Source: DATHTC01 sp963746805
GTDB taxonomy: Bacteria > Actinomycetota > Thermoleophilia > Gaiellales > Gaiellaceae
Reading direction: 5' to 3'
DNA length: 64,000 nucleotides
NCBI GenBank assembly: GCA_963746805.1
Contig: CAVVCQ010000005.1
Coordinates: forward strand, 372,001 to 436,000
The translations under genes and the position numbers were made by a program. Shown piece by piece: positions 1-9,208 of the stretch. Numbering within the stretch: the first letter of the stretch is position 1; every line of letters begins with the position of its first letter. A model generated the notes under the pieces. It was not told the DNA's origin. It ran no database searches and saw nothing but the letters and a program-made list of their open reading frames with translations.

Positions 1-335
1 CGGTCGTGCGCCGAGATGCCCGTCGTCACGCCCTCACGCGCCTCGATCGTGACGGTGAAGGCCGTCTGGAGCGGGGCCTCGTTGTGCTCGGCCATCGGCG
101 GCAGGCCGAGCTCGTCGCAGCGCTCCTCCGTGAGGCAGAGGCAGATCAGCCCGCGGCCGTGCGTCGCCATGAAGTTGACCGCCTCGGGCGTCGCGAACTG
201 CGCGGCGATCGTGAGGTCGCCCTCGTTCTCGCGGTCCTCGTCGTCGACGACGACCACGAACTTCCCCTGGCGAATGTCCTCGATCGCGTCCTCGATCGGC
301 GCGAAGACGCGGGTCTCCGTGGTCACGCGGCTCAT
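1..335 (-). CDS. ribBA: 3,4-dihydroxy-2-butanone 4-phosphate synthase (RibB domain), 3' part outside window
   Basis: The enzyme converts ribulose 5-phosphate to 3,4-dihydroxy-2-butanone 4-phosphate plus formate, one branch of riboflavin synthesis. Reading the minus strand from the ATG at 335 gives MSRVTTETRVFAPIEDAIED, then VVVVDDEDRENEGDLTIAAQ. The acidic DDEDRENEGDL stretch is the metal and substrate loop typical of RibB, followed by VNFMATHGRGLICLCL. The frame runs off the left edge with no stop, so only about 111 residues are visible. I cannot see whether a GTP cyclohydrolase II (RibA) domain follows; the ribBA symbol is a guess from the usual actinobacterial fusion. The gene is last in the visible rib operon, 5 bases after ribE. 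Confidence 0.9.
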   Translation of the reverse strand, partial: MSRVTTETRVFAPIEDAIEDIRQGKFVVVVDDEDRENEGDLTIAAQFATPEAVNFMATHGRGLICLCLTEERCDELGLPPMAEHNEAPLQTAFTVTIEAREGVTTGISAHD

Positions 336-340
336 CGTAC

Positions 341-889
341 TCAGCGGGTTTGCACCAGCCGCTCGACGTACTTGGCGAGGACGTCGACCTCGAGGTTGAC
401 AGCGTCGCCCGGGGCGAGCGCCCCGAGCGTCGTCACCGCGCGGGTGTGCGGGATCAGCGCGATCCGGAAGCCGGCCTCGTCGAGCTCCGCGATCGTGAGC
501 GAGACGCCGTCGACGGCGATCGAGCCCTTCTCGACGACGTAGCGGAGCAGCGCCGTCGGCGGGTCGACCCAGATCCCCTCGTCGTCCACGTCGCGGACGC
601 GGCCGACGCCGTCGACGTGCCCCTGCACGACGTGGCCGCCGAACGGGTCGCCCGCCCGCAGCGGGGGCTCGAGGTTGACGGCGTCGCCGAACGGGCGCGT
701 GCGCGAGACCGTCTCCGGGACGACGTCGAAGGCGAGCGTCTCCTCCCCGCGCTCGACGACCGTGAGGCAGACGCCGTTGACCGCGACCGAGTCGCCGATC
801 GCAGCGTCGACGGGGCCGCGCTCGACGACCAGGCGGCCGTCCTCGAACGACCGCACGCGGCCGAGGGCCTGGACGATGCCGGTGAACAT
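341..889 (-). CDS. ribE: Riboflavin synthase (alpha chain)
   Basis: Catalyses dismutation of two 6,7-dimethyl-8-ribityllumazine molecules to riboflavin and a pyrimidinedione. The 182-residue protein begins MFTGIVQALG, the hallmark N-terminus of the family. It shows the expected two lumazine-binding barrels: the first holds DSVAVNGVCLTVV (about 33-45), and the second starts at GGHVVQGHVDG (about 84-94) with the matching GSIAVDGVSLTI (about 122-133). Length is slightly under the usual 200. The start at 889 is chosen because MFTGI is conserved; the frame is open far upstream but that part is the ribD shadow. It sits between ribD and ribB in the same operon. Some nomenclatures call it ribC. Confidence 0.95.
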   Translation of the reverse strand: MFTGIVQALGRVRSFEDGRLVVERGPVDAAIGDSVAVNGVCLTVVERGEETLAFDVVPETVSRTRPFGDAVNLEPPLRAGDPFGGHVVQGHVDGVGRVRDVDDEGIWVDPPTALLRYVVEKGSIAVDGVSLTIAELDEAGFRIALIPHTRAVTTLGALAPGDAVNLEVDVLAKYVERLVQTR

Positions 890-897
890 GGGTGAGC

Positions 898-1836
898 CTA
901 GCCCTCGCGCAGGGAGGCTCCGACGAGCAGGTCGGCGCCGAGGCGCTCGGTCCACACGTCGCGGAGCTCCAGGCCGTGCGGGAGCTCGCCGACCCAGCGC
1001 GGCCCGGACCCCGAGAGCGTCGGCGCCACGAAGAGGAGGAGCCGGTCGACGAGGCCGGCGCGGAGGAACGCGGTCGCGAGCGTCGGGCCGCCCTCGAGCA
1101 GGAGCGACTGCACGCCCTCCCCGCCCAGGCGCGCGAGCGCCTCGTCGAGCGGGCCGGTCACGAGCTCGAGCTCCGAGTCGGGCGGCAGCGGGCCGTGCCC
1201 GAAGACGAGGCGGCGCGGCGGGCGCGTCACCGGGACGTCGCGGGCGTCGAGCCGCGGCGCGTCGGCGCGAAAGGTGCCCATGCCGACTGCGACGGCGTCC
1301 GAAACGGCGCGCAGCTCGTGAACGCGGCGGCGGCTCTCCTCCCCGGTCACCCAGCGCGAGCCGGGCACCGTGACGCGGCCGTCGAGCGTCGTCGCCGCCT
1401 TGTAGGTGACGAGCGGCCGGCCGAGCGCGACCCAGGTGCGCCACGCCTCGTTCTGCCGCCGGGCCTCGGGCGAGTCCGTGTGCTCGACCTCGACCCCCGC
1501 CTCACGTAAGCGCTCCAGCCCGCCGCCGGCCTCCGGGTTCGGATCGAGCGACCCTGCGACGACCCGCGCAATGCCGGCCGCGAGCACGCGGTCGACGCAC
1601 GGCGGCGTGCGCCCGTGGTGGGTGCACGGCTCCATCGTCAGGTAGAGCGTGGCGCCGCGGGCCTGGTCGCCGGCCTCGTCGAGCGCGACGACCTCGCCGT
1701 GGCGGCCGCCGTATTCCTCGGTGACTCCCTCGCCGACGATCGCGCCGTCCGCGACAACGACCGCGCCGACCGTCGGGTTCGGGTAGGCCCTCCCCGGCGC
1801 CGCAGCCGCGAGCTCGAGCGCCCGCTCGAGGCTCAC
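898..1836 (-). CDS. ribD: Bifunctional diaminohydroxyphosphoribosylaminopyrimidine deaminase / 5-amino-6-(5-phosphoribosylamino)uracil reductase
   Basis: Carries out the second and third steps from GTP to riboflavin. The N-terminal deaminase domain (about 1-120) has AYPNPTVGAVVV, zinc ligand His46 in RHGEV, and the zinc motif PCTHHGRTPPC with Cys71 and Cys80. The reductase domain (about 140-312) holds TYKAATTLDGRV, VGMGTFRADAPRL and LLLEGGPTLATAF. The deaminase motif reads HGE where HAE is usual; the catalytic His and Glu are kept. The GTG start at 1836 overlaps the rpe stop as GTGA, which sets the start and implies translational coupling. The 312-residue length is normal. Confidence 0.93.
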   Translation of the reverse strand: MSLERALELAAAAPGRAYPNPTVGAVVVADGAIVGEGVTEEYGGRHGEVVALDEAGDQARGATLYLTMEPCTHHGRTPPCVDRVLAAGIARVVAGSLDPNPEAGGGLERLREAGVEVEHTDSPEARRQNEAWRTWVALGRPLVTYKAATTLDGRVTVPGSRWVTGEESRRRVHELRAVSDAVAVGMGTFRADAPRLDARDVPVTRPPRRLVFGHGPLPPDSELELVTGPLDEALARLGGEGVQSLLLEGGPTLATAFLRAGLVDRLLLFVAPTLSGSGPRWVGELPHGLELRDVWTERLGADLLVGASLREG

Positions 1837-2510
1837 CGGAGCGCCTGGACGAGTCCCCGGTAGGCCGCCTGCAGGTCCCCGTGCGCGAAGACGGCGCTGC
1901 CCGCCACGAGCAGCGCCGCCCCGGCGTCCCGGACCTCGCGGACGTTCCCTGCGCCGATCCCGCCGTCGACCTGGACGAGCACCTCCGGCGGCAGGAGCGC
2001 GCGGAGCTCGCGGATCCGCGGCAGCGCCTCCGGCATGAACTGCTGCCCCGAGTAGCCCGGGTTGATCGACATGCAGAGGCAGAGGTCGGCCTCCTCGGCC
2101 GCCGCGGCGGCGCGGGCGACCTCGGTCTGCGGCTTGAAGGCGACGCCGGCGCCGAGGCCGTGCTCCCGCGCGAGCGCGATCAGCGCCGCCGGCTCGTCCG
2201 TGACCTCGACGTGGAACGTGACGGAGTCGCCGCCCGCCCGCGCGACCTGCGGGACGTGGCGCTCCGGGTTGTCGACCATCAGGTGCACGTCGATGGCGCC
2301 GCCACCGGCGTGGATCCGCTCCGCGATCGACTCGAGGACGATCGGTCCGATCGTGATCGGCTCGACGAAGTGGCCGTCGCCGACGTCGTAGTGGAACACG
2401 CGCACGCCGGCGTCGAGGAGCTCGTCGATCTGCTCGCCGAGGCGCGCGAAGTCGGCCGCGTAGAGGGACGGCTGCACCTCGACCGTCCGCACCCAGTCGC
2501 GCCAGGCCAT
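1833..2510 (-). CDS. rpe: Ribulose-phosphate 3-epimerase
   Basis: Interconverts ribulose 5-phosphate and xylulose 5-phosphate in the pentose phosphate pathway; ribulose 5-phosphate is also the RibB substrate, which fits its place inside the rib operon. The 225-residue TIM-barrel protein shows VQPSLYAADFARL, HYDVGDGHFV (metal ligands His and Asp), IDVHLMVDNPERH, MSINPGYSGQQFMP and VDGGIGAGNV (second metal Asp). An eleven-residue N-terminal lead (MAWRDWVRTVE) precedes the usual start; the ATG at 2510 is the only good candidate nearby. Its stop overlaps the ribD start as GTGA. Confidence 0.95.
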   Translation of the reverse strand: MAWRDWVRTVEVQPSLYAADFARLGEQIDELLDAGVRVFHYDVGDGHFVEPITIGPIVLESIAERIHAGGGAIDVHLMVDNPERHVPQVARAGGDSVTFHVEVTDEPAALIALAREHGLGAGVAFKPQTEVARAAAAAEEADLCLCMSINPGYSGQQFMPEALPRIRELRALLPPEVLVQVDGGIGAGNVREVRDAGAALLVAGSAVFAHGDLQAAYRGLVQALR

Positions 2511-2519
2511 GTGCGGATG

Positions 2520-3246
2520 CTAGCCCCGGATCAGGCGTGCCTCGTCCGGCCAGCCCCACGCGACTGCGTGCACCCACGACCAGAGACGCATCCGCTCGCG
2601 GTCGTGGCCGAGCTCGTCGGCGAGGACGTCGAGGCGCCGCTCGAGCACTCGCGTGTCTCGGATAGGCCGCCGGTCGCGGACGAGCGAGGCCACGTCGAAG
2701 GCCGGATCGCCGACGAGCGGCTTCGGGTCGATCGCGACCCAGTCGCGGCCGTGCCGGAGCACGTTGCCGCCGTGGAGGTCCTGGTGCAGGAGCACCTGCG
2801 GGGTCGGGTCGGCGAGGAGCTCCTCGACCGCGGACCGCACCTCGGGGAAGTCCTCGGCCCACTCGCGTGCGGCGTCCGCCAGCGGCCGGAACGGATGCCC
2901 GCGCGGAGGCTCGGTCCCGATGCCGGCGGAGCACGCTTGCCACCGCGTGCGTCGCCTCGTCCTCGTCCACGGCCCACGCGCTCGTGCCGGGGACGAGTCG
3001 CTCGAGGAGCAGCGCCCGGCGCTCGCGGTCGTGCTCCAGGACGCGGACGGCGCCGTCGCCGTCCCAGCACGCGAGCGCGTCGGCCTCGTGCTCTGCCTCC
3101 CGGTCGTCGAGGTCAGGGAGCTTGAGCACGACTGGAGTCCCGTCGTCGCGCCGGGCCGCGAACACGGACGCCCCGGTCTCGCCGTGGAGCCGGCCCTCGA
3201 GCGAGAGCGCCCATTGCCGCACGCACGCGTCGAGGACGTCGGTCAC
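2520..3246 (-). CDS. Aminoglycoside/hydroxyurea phosphotransferase-family kinase, frameshifted
   Basis: A small-molecule kinase of the APH(6)/streptomycin 6-kinase-like family; the natural substrate is unknown. The first frame gives TDVLDACVRQWALSLEGRL and VVLKLP (ATP-site lysine), up to HAVASVL. The second frame continues PRGHPFRPLADAAREWAEDF and VLLHQDLHGGNVL, the Brenner catalytic motif, then AIDPKPLVGDPAFDVA with the metal-binding Asp. The join needs one single-base frame change near 2925. Both halves read well, so a consensus error is likelier than true inactivation. The GTG start at 3246 overlaps the rsmB stop (GTGA). About 241 residues after repair, somewhat short for the family. Whether it confers drug resistance cannot be judged from sequence. 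Confidence 0.75.
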
Positions 3247-4463
3247 GGCACGCGGAGCCGCGCGACGAAGAACCCCGAGGTGCGGTGGCGGTGCGGCAGC
3301 GTCAGCAGGAACCCGGGCCGGGTCGGATGGCGGAACCGCGGCCACTCGTCGGCGAGGCTCGGGTCGACCTCGAGGCCGGACGCGTCGACGACCGCCTCGT
3401 TCTCGTCGGCGTTGACCGCGCAGACCGAGTACAGGACGGCGCCCCCGGGACGGACGCGCGCCGCCGCCGCCCGGACGAGCTCGAGCTGGAGCTCGGGCAG
3501 CGGCTCGGCGCGCCAGCGCAGGTCGGGGCGGCCCGCGAGCACGCCGATCCCCGAGCAGGGGGCGTCGACGAGCGCGCGGTCGAAGCCGTCGAGCTCCTCC
3601 GGCAGCGCGAGCCCGTCCGCCTCCACGACCGTAACCCGGTCGGCGACGCCGAGCCTCGCCACGTTCTCCCGCAGCTGGCGTGCCCGGCCGGGATGGAGCT
3701 CGACCGCGACGACCTCGCCCGCGAGCATCGTCGCCTTGCCACCCGGCGCCGCGCAGAGGTCGAGCGTCCGCTCGCCGTCCTGCGCGCCGACCGCGAGCCC
3801 GACGAGCTGCGAGGCCGCGCTCTGCGGCCAGATCCGGCCCTCCGCGAGTGCCGTCTCGTCCACGCGCGGCACGTGGAATGCGCCGGGCACGTCCGGATCC
3901 GGCTCGCCCGGTGCCGCGCCGCGGACGAGCCGGACGACGGTCGGGAGCGGCTCGTTCTGCGCCCGCATGAGCGCGAGCGCCTCCTCCTCGCCGAGGTCGC
4001 GGCGCCAGACGTCCCAGATCCAGTCCGGGTACGACTCCTTCAGCGGCCCGTCCGGGAGCGCCTCGAGCAACGGCCGGATCCCGTCGGCGACCCGGCGCAG
4101 GACGGCGTTCGCGAACGGGACGGCCCGCTCCAGGCGGGCACGGCGGACGAGCTCGACGGATTCGTTCACCGCGGCGTAGCGGGCGACGCCGTCGAGCCAG
4201 CCGAGCTGGTACGTGCCGAGCCGAAGGGCGGCCCGGACGGGCGGGTCGAGCTTCGCGACGCGGCGGCCGCCGAGCGTCTCGATCGCGTGGTCGATCGCCC
4301 GCACGCGCTGGACCGCCCCGTAGGCCAGTCGCTGCGCCAGCGCGCGCTCGCGCTCCTCGAGGCCCGCGGCGGCGGTCGCGAGCGCCCGGTCGGCGAAGGC
4401 GTCGTGCTCGAAGACGCGCAGGAGCACCTCGTAGGCGGCGCGGCGGGCGGGCGAGATCGTCAC
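3243..4463 (-). CDS. rsmB: 16S rRNA (cytosine-967 C5)-methyltransferase RsmB
   Basis: SAM-dependent m5C methyltransferase acting on 16S rRNA. The 406-residue protein has an N-terminal NusB-like helical domain (about 1-135, starting ISPARRAAYEVLLRVFEHDA) and a Rossmann methyltransferase domain. Visible motifs are LDLCAAPGGKATMLA (SAM binding), the catalytic cysteine in DAPCSGIGVLAGRPDLRW, and YSVCAVNADENEAVV, where the second conserved cysteine lies. It is the first gene of the minus-strand riboflavin operon, so its promoter should lie in the 77 bases shared with the divergent chitinase gene (4464-4540). The downstream kinase is coupled by a 4-bp overlap. Confidence 0.93.
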   Translation of the reverse strand: MTISPARRAAYEVLLRVFEHDAFADRALATAAAGLEERERALAQRLAYGAVQRVRAIDHAIETLGGRRVAKLDPPVRAALRLGTYQLGWLDGVARYAAVNESVELVRRARLERAVPFANAVLRRVADGIRPLLEALPDGPLKESYPDWIWDVWRRDLGEEEALALMRAQNEPLPTVVRLVRGAAPGEPDPDVPGAFHVPRVDETALAEGRIWPQSAASQLVGLAVGAQDGERTLDLCAAPGGKATMLAGEVVAVELHPGRARQLRENVARLGVADRVTVVEADGLALPEELDGFDRALVDAPCSGIGVLAGRPDLRWRAEPLPELQLELVRAAAARVRPGGAVLYSVCAVNADENEAVVDASGLEVDPSLADEWPRFRHPTRPGFLLTLPHRHRTSGFFVARLRVP

Positions 4464-4540
4464 GCCGCGAGGATGCCGATTCGCCCCGCCCCGGGACGTG
4501 ATAGGAACGCACCGCGGACGACAAGCGAAGGAGGATCACG

Positions 4541-5866
4541 ATGCTGAGAACGAGGATTGCCCTCGTCGGCCTGCTCGTGATGGTCGTCGCCGCTGCGGCG
4601 GGAAGTTCGGCGAGCGCGCGGAGCGACGAGCGCGCACGAGGCCACGAGCTCGTCGGGTACTACATCCAGTGGGGGCTCTACGGCCGGGGCTACACCGTCA
4701 AGCACGTGGAGACGAGCGGCTCGGCCGACCGCCTCTCCGTCATCAACTACGCGTTCGGGAATGTCGCGCCGGACGCGAGCGGCGACGTCGTCTGCCAGAG
4801 CGGCGACCCGTGGGCCGACTACGGCGTCACCTGGGACGCGACGACCTCGGTCGACGGCGTCCCGGTCGTCTGGGGCGAGCCGCTCCGCGGCAACTTCCAG
4901 CAGCTGCGGGCCCTCAAGGCGATGCACCCGGGCCTGAAGGTGCTGCTCTCCCTCGGCGGCTGGACTTGGTCGAGGTATTTCTCCGACGCGGCGCTGACGG
5001 CGACGACGCGACAGCGGCTCGTGGAGTCGTGCATCGACGTCTTCCTCGCGGGAAACCTCCCGCCCGCGAACGACGCCGGCGGGCCCGGATCGGCCGCGGG
5101 CGTGTTCGACGGGTTCGACCTGGACTGGGAGTGGCCCGGCTCGGAAGGGAACGTCGGGAATCACATCCGTCCCGAGGACAAGCAGAACTTCACGAGGCTG
5201 GCGGCGGAGTTCCGGCGCCAGCTCGACGCCTACGGCCGCACGAAGGGACGCGAGTACCTGCTGACGGCGTTCCTCCCGGCGGCGCCGGCGAAGATCGACG
5301 CGGGCTTCGAGGTCGCGAAGGTCTTCCGGTCGCTCGACTTCGCCACCGTCCAGGGCTACGACCTGCACGGCGCGTGGGAGCCGGTGACGAACCACCAGTC
5401 GAACCTGTTCTCGTCGCCGCTCGACCCGGCGAGGCCCCGCTTCTCCGTCCTCGACACCATCGTCGCGTACCTGACGCGTGGCGCCCCGGCGCGGAAGCTC
5501 GTGGCCGGCGTGCCGTTCTACTCGCGCGGGTGGGCGGGGGTCGGCTCGGCGGGCAACGGCCTCTACCAGCCGGCGTCGGGCCCGGCGCCGGGAACCTGGG
5601 AGGCCGGGGCCGAGGACTACGAGGCGGTGAAGGCGCTCGTCGGCGCGGGCTACACGCGCTACAACGACGTCCGTGCCGGAGCCTCGTGGCTCTACAACCC
5701 GGCGACCGGGATCTTCTGGACGCTGGACGACCCGTGGGTGCTGACGGCGAAGGCGGTGCTGGCCCGCACCACGGGGCTCGGCGGGATCATGTTCTGGGAG
5801 CTCAGCGGCGACACGCCGGACGGAGAGCTCGTCCGGGCGCTCGCGCGCGGGCTCGGCAGGGACTAG
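4541..5866 (+). CDS. Secreted glycoside hydrolase family 18 chitinase
   Basis: Predicted endo-acting chitinase exported from the cell. Residues 1-27 form a signal peptide (MLRTR, a hydrophobic run, cleavage near SASA). The mature part has VGYYIQWGLYGRGY, LLSLGGWTWSRYFSD (about 135-149) and the GH18 signature FDGFDLDWEWPG with D193, D195 and catalytic E197. Later TVQGYDLHGAWEP and IMFWELSGDTPDG complete the barrel. No chitin-binding or fibronectin module is present. The start is fixed by a strong ribosome site (GAAGGAGGA at 4527-4535) just before the ATG. It lies alone on the plus strand; its stop overlaps the convergent fmt stop. Catabolic, consistent with a soil organism. Confidence 0.93.
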   Translation: MLRTRIALVGLLVMVVAAAAGSSASARSDERARGHELVGYYIQWGLYGRGYTVKHVETSGSADRLSVINYAFGNVAPDASGDVVCQSGDPWADYGVTWDATTSVDGVPVVWGEPLRGNFQQLRALKAMHPGLKVLLSLGGWTWSRYFSDAALTATTRQRLVESCIDVFLAGNLPPANDAGGPGSAAGVFDGFDLDWEWPGSEGNVGNHIRPEDKQNFTRLAAEFRRQLDAYGRTKGREYLLTAFLPAAPAKIDAGFEVAKVFRSLDFATVQGYDLHGAWEPVTNHQSNLFSSPLDPARPRFSVLDTIVAYLTRGAPARKLVAGVPFYSRGWAGVGSAGNGLYQPASGPAPGTWEAGAEDYEAVKALVGAGYTRYNDVRAGASWLYNPATGIFWTLDDPWVLTAKAVLARTTGLGGIMFWELSGDTPDGELVRALARGLGRD

Positions 5867-6651
5867 CGGAGGCCGCGGAGGAACTCGTCGTAGCCCATAC
5901 GCCGGCGGCCGTCCGGCTGCACCTCGTCGGGGACGAACGCCCCGTCCTCGACGTGCGCACGCCAGATCGTGACGCCGCGGCCCTGGAGCTCGGCCCGCGC
6001 GCCGATGTGCGGCGAGAGGGCCCGCACCGTCCGCGCCGCCTGCTCGGGGTCGGCGAGGTCGAGCCGCCGGTCGTCCGGCCCGATCTTCTCGGCATAGGTG
6101 ACGCCGTCCTCCGGCTGCGGCTCGAACCGCGGCGACGGCAGCACCTCCCGGAGGAGCTCCGCGGCGAGCTCGCCGGCGCGGGCAAAGACGGCGCCCGCGT
6201 CGTCCTCGGCTCCGATCGGGAACGCGCGCTGCACCGCGATCGGCCCGGCGTCGAGCGCCTTCACGGTCTCGTGGATCGTCACGCCCGTCTCGGCGTCGCC
6301 GGCCATGATCGCGCGCTCGACCGGCGCGGCGCCGCGCCAGCGCGGCAGCAGCGACGGGTGCACGTTCAGCCACAGCGTCCGCTCGAGCAGCGACTCCGGA
6401 ATGAGCAGCCCGTACGCGGAGACGACGATCGCGTCCGCCTCCGGCAGCTCCGCGTCGGCGAGCTGCTCCAGCTGGAGCACCGGGATCCCGAGCCGCTCCG
6501 CGACCTCCTTCGCCGGCGGCGGCCCGACGCGGCGCCCGCGCCCTCTCGGCGCGTCCGGGCGCGTGAGGAGGAACGCGACGTCCTCCGTCTGCGCGAGCCG
6601 CTCGAGCACGTCCGCTCCGAGCGGCGCCGTTGCCGCGACGCCGATGCGCAC
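5863..6651 (-). CDS. fmt: Methionyl-tRNA formyltransferase (short form)
   Basis: Transfers a formyl group from 10-formyl-THF to initiator Met-tRNA. It shows SAYGLLIPESLL, the signature HPSLLPRWRGAAPVERAIMAGDAETGV (active-site His and surrounding loop) and the linker AEKIGPDDRRLDLADPE. At 262 residues it is about 50 shorter than the E. coli enzyme; the loss is in the C-terminal tRNA-binding barrel, which ends soon after GVTIWRAHVEDG. Start is GTG at 6651 (encoded MRIGVAATAPLG). Follows def on the same strand, the usual def-fmt pairing, with a perfect 12-bp hairpin between them. Confidence 0.92.
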   Translation of the reverse strand: MRIGVAATAPLGADVLERLAQTEDVAFLLTRPDAPRGRGRRVGPPPAKEVAERLGIPVLQLEQLADAELPEADAIVVSAYGLLIPESLLERTLWLNVHPSLLPRWRGAAPVERAIMAGDAETGVTIHETVKALDAGPIAVQRAFPIGAEDDAGAVFARAGELAAELLREVLPSPRFEPQPEDGVTYAEKIGPDDRRLDLADPEQAARTVRALSPHIGARAELQGRGVTIWRAHVEDGAFVPDEVQPDGRRRMGYDEFLRGLR

Positions 6652-6668
6652 GGAGGGACCGTACCGAG

Positions 6669-6695
6669 GAGTTAGTGGCTCAGAGCCACTAACTC
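6669..6695 (-). terminator. Perfect 12-bp stem-loop between def and fmt
   Basis: Positions 6669-6680 (GAGTTAGTGGCT) and 6684-6695 are exact reverse complements with a 3-base CAG loop. It overlaps the def stop codon (6689-6691) and lies about 18 bases before the fmt start. It has no U-run on the minus-strand transcript, so it may be an attenuating or mRNA-stabilising hairpin or a REP-like palindrome instead of an intrinsic terminator. It is notably AT-richer than its surroundings. Confidence 0.6.
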
Positions 6696-7255
6696 AGCAC
6701 GATGCGGGGGCGGAGGACCGACAGCGCCTCGCGGCGTGCGGCGTCGCCGGTGCGGTCGATGATCAGCACGCCGTCGAGGTGGTCGAGCTCGTGCTGGACG
6801 ACGCGCGCGGCCAGGTCGTCGAGCTCGAGCCGGACGTCTCCGCCCTGCGGGTCCTTCGCCGCGACGACGACGCGCGACGAGCGCTCGACCGGCACGAGCA
6901 CGCCCTGGAGCGAGAGGCAGCCCTCGTCGTCGGTCTCGGCGGCGCCGTCCTGCTCGACCAGCTCCGGGTTCACGAGCGCGACGGGCTCCTCGTCCGCTCC
7001 CGGCTGGATCACGACGAGCCGCTGCAGCACGCCGACCTGGTTGGCCGCCAGGCCGACGCCGTTCGCCTCCCGCATCAGCCGCGTCATCCGCTCGGCGAGC
7101 CGGACCAGGTCGTCGTCGAACTGCTCGACCTCGCGGGCGCGCATCCGCAGCACCGGGTCGCCGTACTGGCGGATCTGGGCGAGCGCGGTCCGGCGGCGCG
7201 CCTCGCGCTGCCCGTCGAGCTCCTCCGTCCTGACCTGACCGGCCTCGTTCGCCAC
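6689..7255 (-). CDS. def: Peptide deformylase
   Basis: Removes the N-formyl group from nascent proteins; metal-dependent. All three family motifs are present in the 188-residue product: GVGLAANQVG (about 66-75), EGCLSLQG (about 111-118, metal Cys) and QHELDHLDG (about 154-162, catalytic Glu and two metal His). A 25-residue basic N-terminal extension (MANEAGQVRTEELDGQREARRR) precedes the usual start, so translation could begin a little later. It lies 23 bases after priA and before fmt, a common bacterial cluster of priA-def-fmt. Confidence 0.95.
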   Translation of the reverse strand: MANEAGQVRTEELDGQREARRRTALAQIRQYGDPVLRMRAREVEQFDDDLVRLAERMTRLMREANGVGLAANQVGVLQRLVVIQPGADEEPVALVNPELVEQDGAAETDDEGCLSLQGVLVPVERSSRVVVAAKDPQGGDVRLELDDLAARVVQHELDHLDGVLIIDRTGDAARREALSVLRPRIVLS

Positions 7256-7278
7256 GGGCGCGAGTGTATCCCGCTCTG

Positions 7279-9208
7279 TCAGAGGCTCTGCGGGTCGACG
7301 TCGACGACCGCGGTAAGGCCCGCGCGGCGCATCGCCGGGGCCGCGGCGGCGAGCAGCCGTCCGGCGCGTCCGGCCAGCGTCCGGGGCGCGTCCGTCTTCG
7401 CCACGAGCTGCGCCCGCCAGCGACCGCGGAGGCGCAGCACGGGCGCCGGGCCGAGCAGCTCCGCGTCGCCCAGCCCGGCCTTGAGCTCGAGCAGCGCGCG
7501 CATGGGCGGATCCGGCTCAGGCCCTGAGACGAGGATCCGCACGAGGTGGCGGAACGGCGGGTAGCCGAGCGCGCGGCGGCGCTCCAGCTCGCCCTCGAGG
7601 AAGCCCGCGACGTCGTGGCGCGCGGCGAAGCGGATCGCCCGCGCGTCGGGCTGGAAGGTCTGGACGAGCACGCGGCCGGGAGCGTCGCGGCCGCTGCGCC
7701 CGGCGAGCTGGGTCAGCAGCTGGAAGGTGCGCTCCTCGGCACGGAAGTCCGGCATCCCGAGGCCGGTGTCGGCGTCGACGACCGCGGCGAGCGCGACCCC
7801 GGCGAAGTGGTGCCCCTTCGCGACCATCTGCGTCCCGACGAGGACGGCCCGGTCCGACGCCGCGAAGGCGCCCAGCACCTCGGCGACCGCGCCCGGCTTC
7901 GCGACCGCGTCGGCGTCGAGGCGAAAGCGCTGGAGCTCGGGGAGGCGGGCCTCGAGCTCCCGCTCCAGCCGCTGCGTGCCGGCGCCGATCCGCGCGAGCT
8001 CCGGCGAGCCGCAGGCCGGGCAGGTCTCCGTCCCCTCCTCCGCGTGCCCGCAGTGGTGGCAGTGGAGCCGCCCGTCACCGTGGAGGACGAGCGCGACGTC
8101 GCAGTTCGGGCAACGGATCGTGAGCCCGCAAGCGCGGCAGTGGAGCGCCGGGGCGAGCCCGCGCCGGTTGAGGAGCAGGATCGCCTTGCCGCCGTCGTCG
8201 CCGATCCGGCCGAGTGCCTCGAGCAGGGGCGCGGACAGCGGGTAGCCGGCCTCGCGCCGGAGGTCGACGACCTGCACGGGCGGCAGCGCGCCCGCAAGCC
8301 GGCCGCCGAGCTCGATCCGCTCGAGCCGAGCCCAGCTCTCCGGCCGCGGCGTGGCCGTGCCGTAGACCGCGACGGCGCCCTCCAGCGCCGACCGCTTCGC
8401 CGCGACCGTGCGCGCGTCGTAGCGCGGGTCGCCGTCCTGCTTGTACGACGCGTCGTGCTCCTCGTCGACGACGAGGAGACCGAGGCCGCGCACGGGTGCG
8501 AAGACCGCCGACCGCGCGCCGATGACCACGCGCGCGTCGCCGGCGAGGATCCGCTCGCGCTCGTCCCGCCGCTCGGCCTCGGTGAGGGCCGAGTGGAGGA
8601 TCGCGATCCGGTCGCCGAACCGCGCCCGGAAGCGGCCGACCGCCTGCGGCGTGAGCGCGATCTCCGGCACGAGCACGATCGCCCCGAGCCCGCGCTCGAG
8701 CGCCGCCGCGCAGGCCTGGAGGTACACCTCGGTCTTCCCCGAGCCGGTGGCGCCGTGGAGGAGGAACGGCCCGCCGCGGCCCGCGTCCATCGCCGCCACG
8801 ATCCGCGCCACCGCGGCCGTCTGCGCCTCGGAGAGCCGCTCCGGCTCGGCCTCGCCCTCGAGGCCCTCGCGCAGCGCGGGCACGGCCCGCTCGCCCACCT
8901 TGCGGACGCGGCCCGGCGGCGCCACGAGCGCCAGCGCGCGGCCGGGCGTGGAGCCGTAGTAGTCCGCGAGCCAGAGCGCGAGGTCGACGAGCGGCTCCGG
9001 CAGCGACTCGACCACGCGCTCCGCCTCGGCGGCGTCGATCCCGGCGGGCGGCTCGTCGGCGAGGTCGACCACGACACCGCGCCTGCCGCGCGCCGCCGAA
9101 TCGCACCTGCAGGACCGCGCCGCGTTCGACGTCCGCGCCGACGGCGTACGTGAACGGCCGTGCCAGCGCCCGCGTCGTCAGCAGCGGGTAGACCGAGGCG
9201 TACCTCAC
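7279..9208 (-). CDS. priA: Replication restart helicase PriA, one frameshift near the 5' end
   Basis: Primosomal DNA helicase that reloads the replisome at collapsed forks. After the frame change the main body shows Walker A HGATGSGKTEVY, the DEEH box in VVDEEHDASYKQDGDPRYDA, the zinc-binding set CRACG, CPNC, CHHCG and CPACG, and the C-terminal helicase half ending in VVDVDPQSL. The N-terminus is in another frame: RYASVYPLLTTRALARPF from a GTG at 9208, which overlaps the previous gene's stop as GTGA. The break is a single-base change near 9085, probably a sequence error in an essential-type gene. The helicase motifs are intact, unlike the degenerate PriA known from several other actinobacteria. 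Repaired length about 642 residues. Confidence 0.9.

Noticed and set aside
898..4539. A single 1,213-codon open frame on the minus strand
   Set aside because: High GC leaves the frame open by chance. It joins the real ribD tail to out-of-frame readings of rpe, the kinase and rsmB, which are recognisable in other frames.
4464..4540. FMN riboswitch for the riboflavin operon
   Set aside because: 77 bases with none of the conserved FMN aptamer helices or AGGAUAU-type loops, and no such element seen inside the operon.
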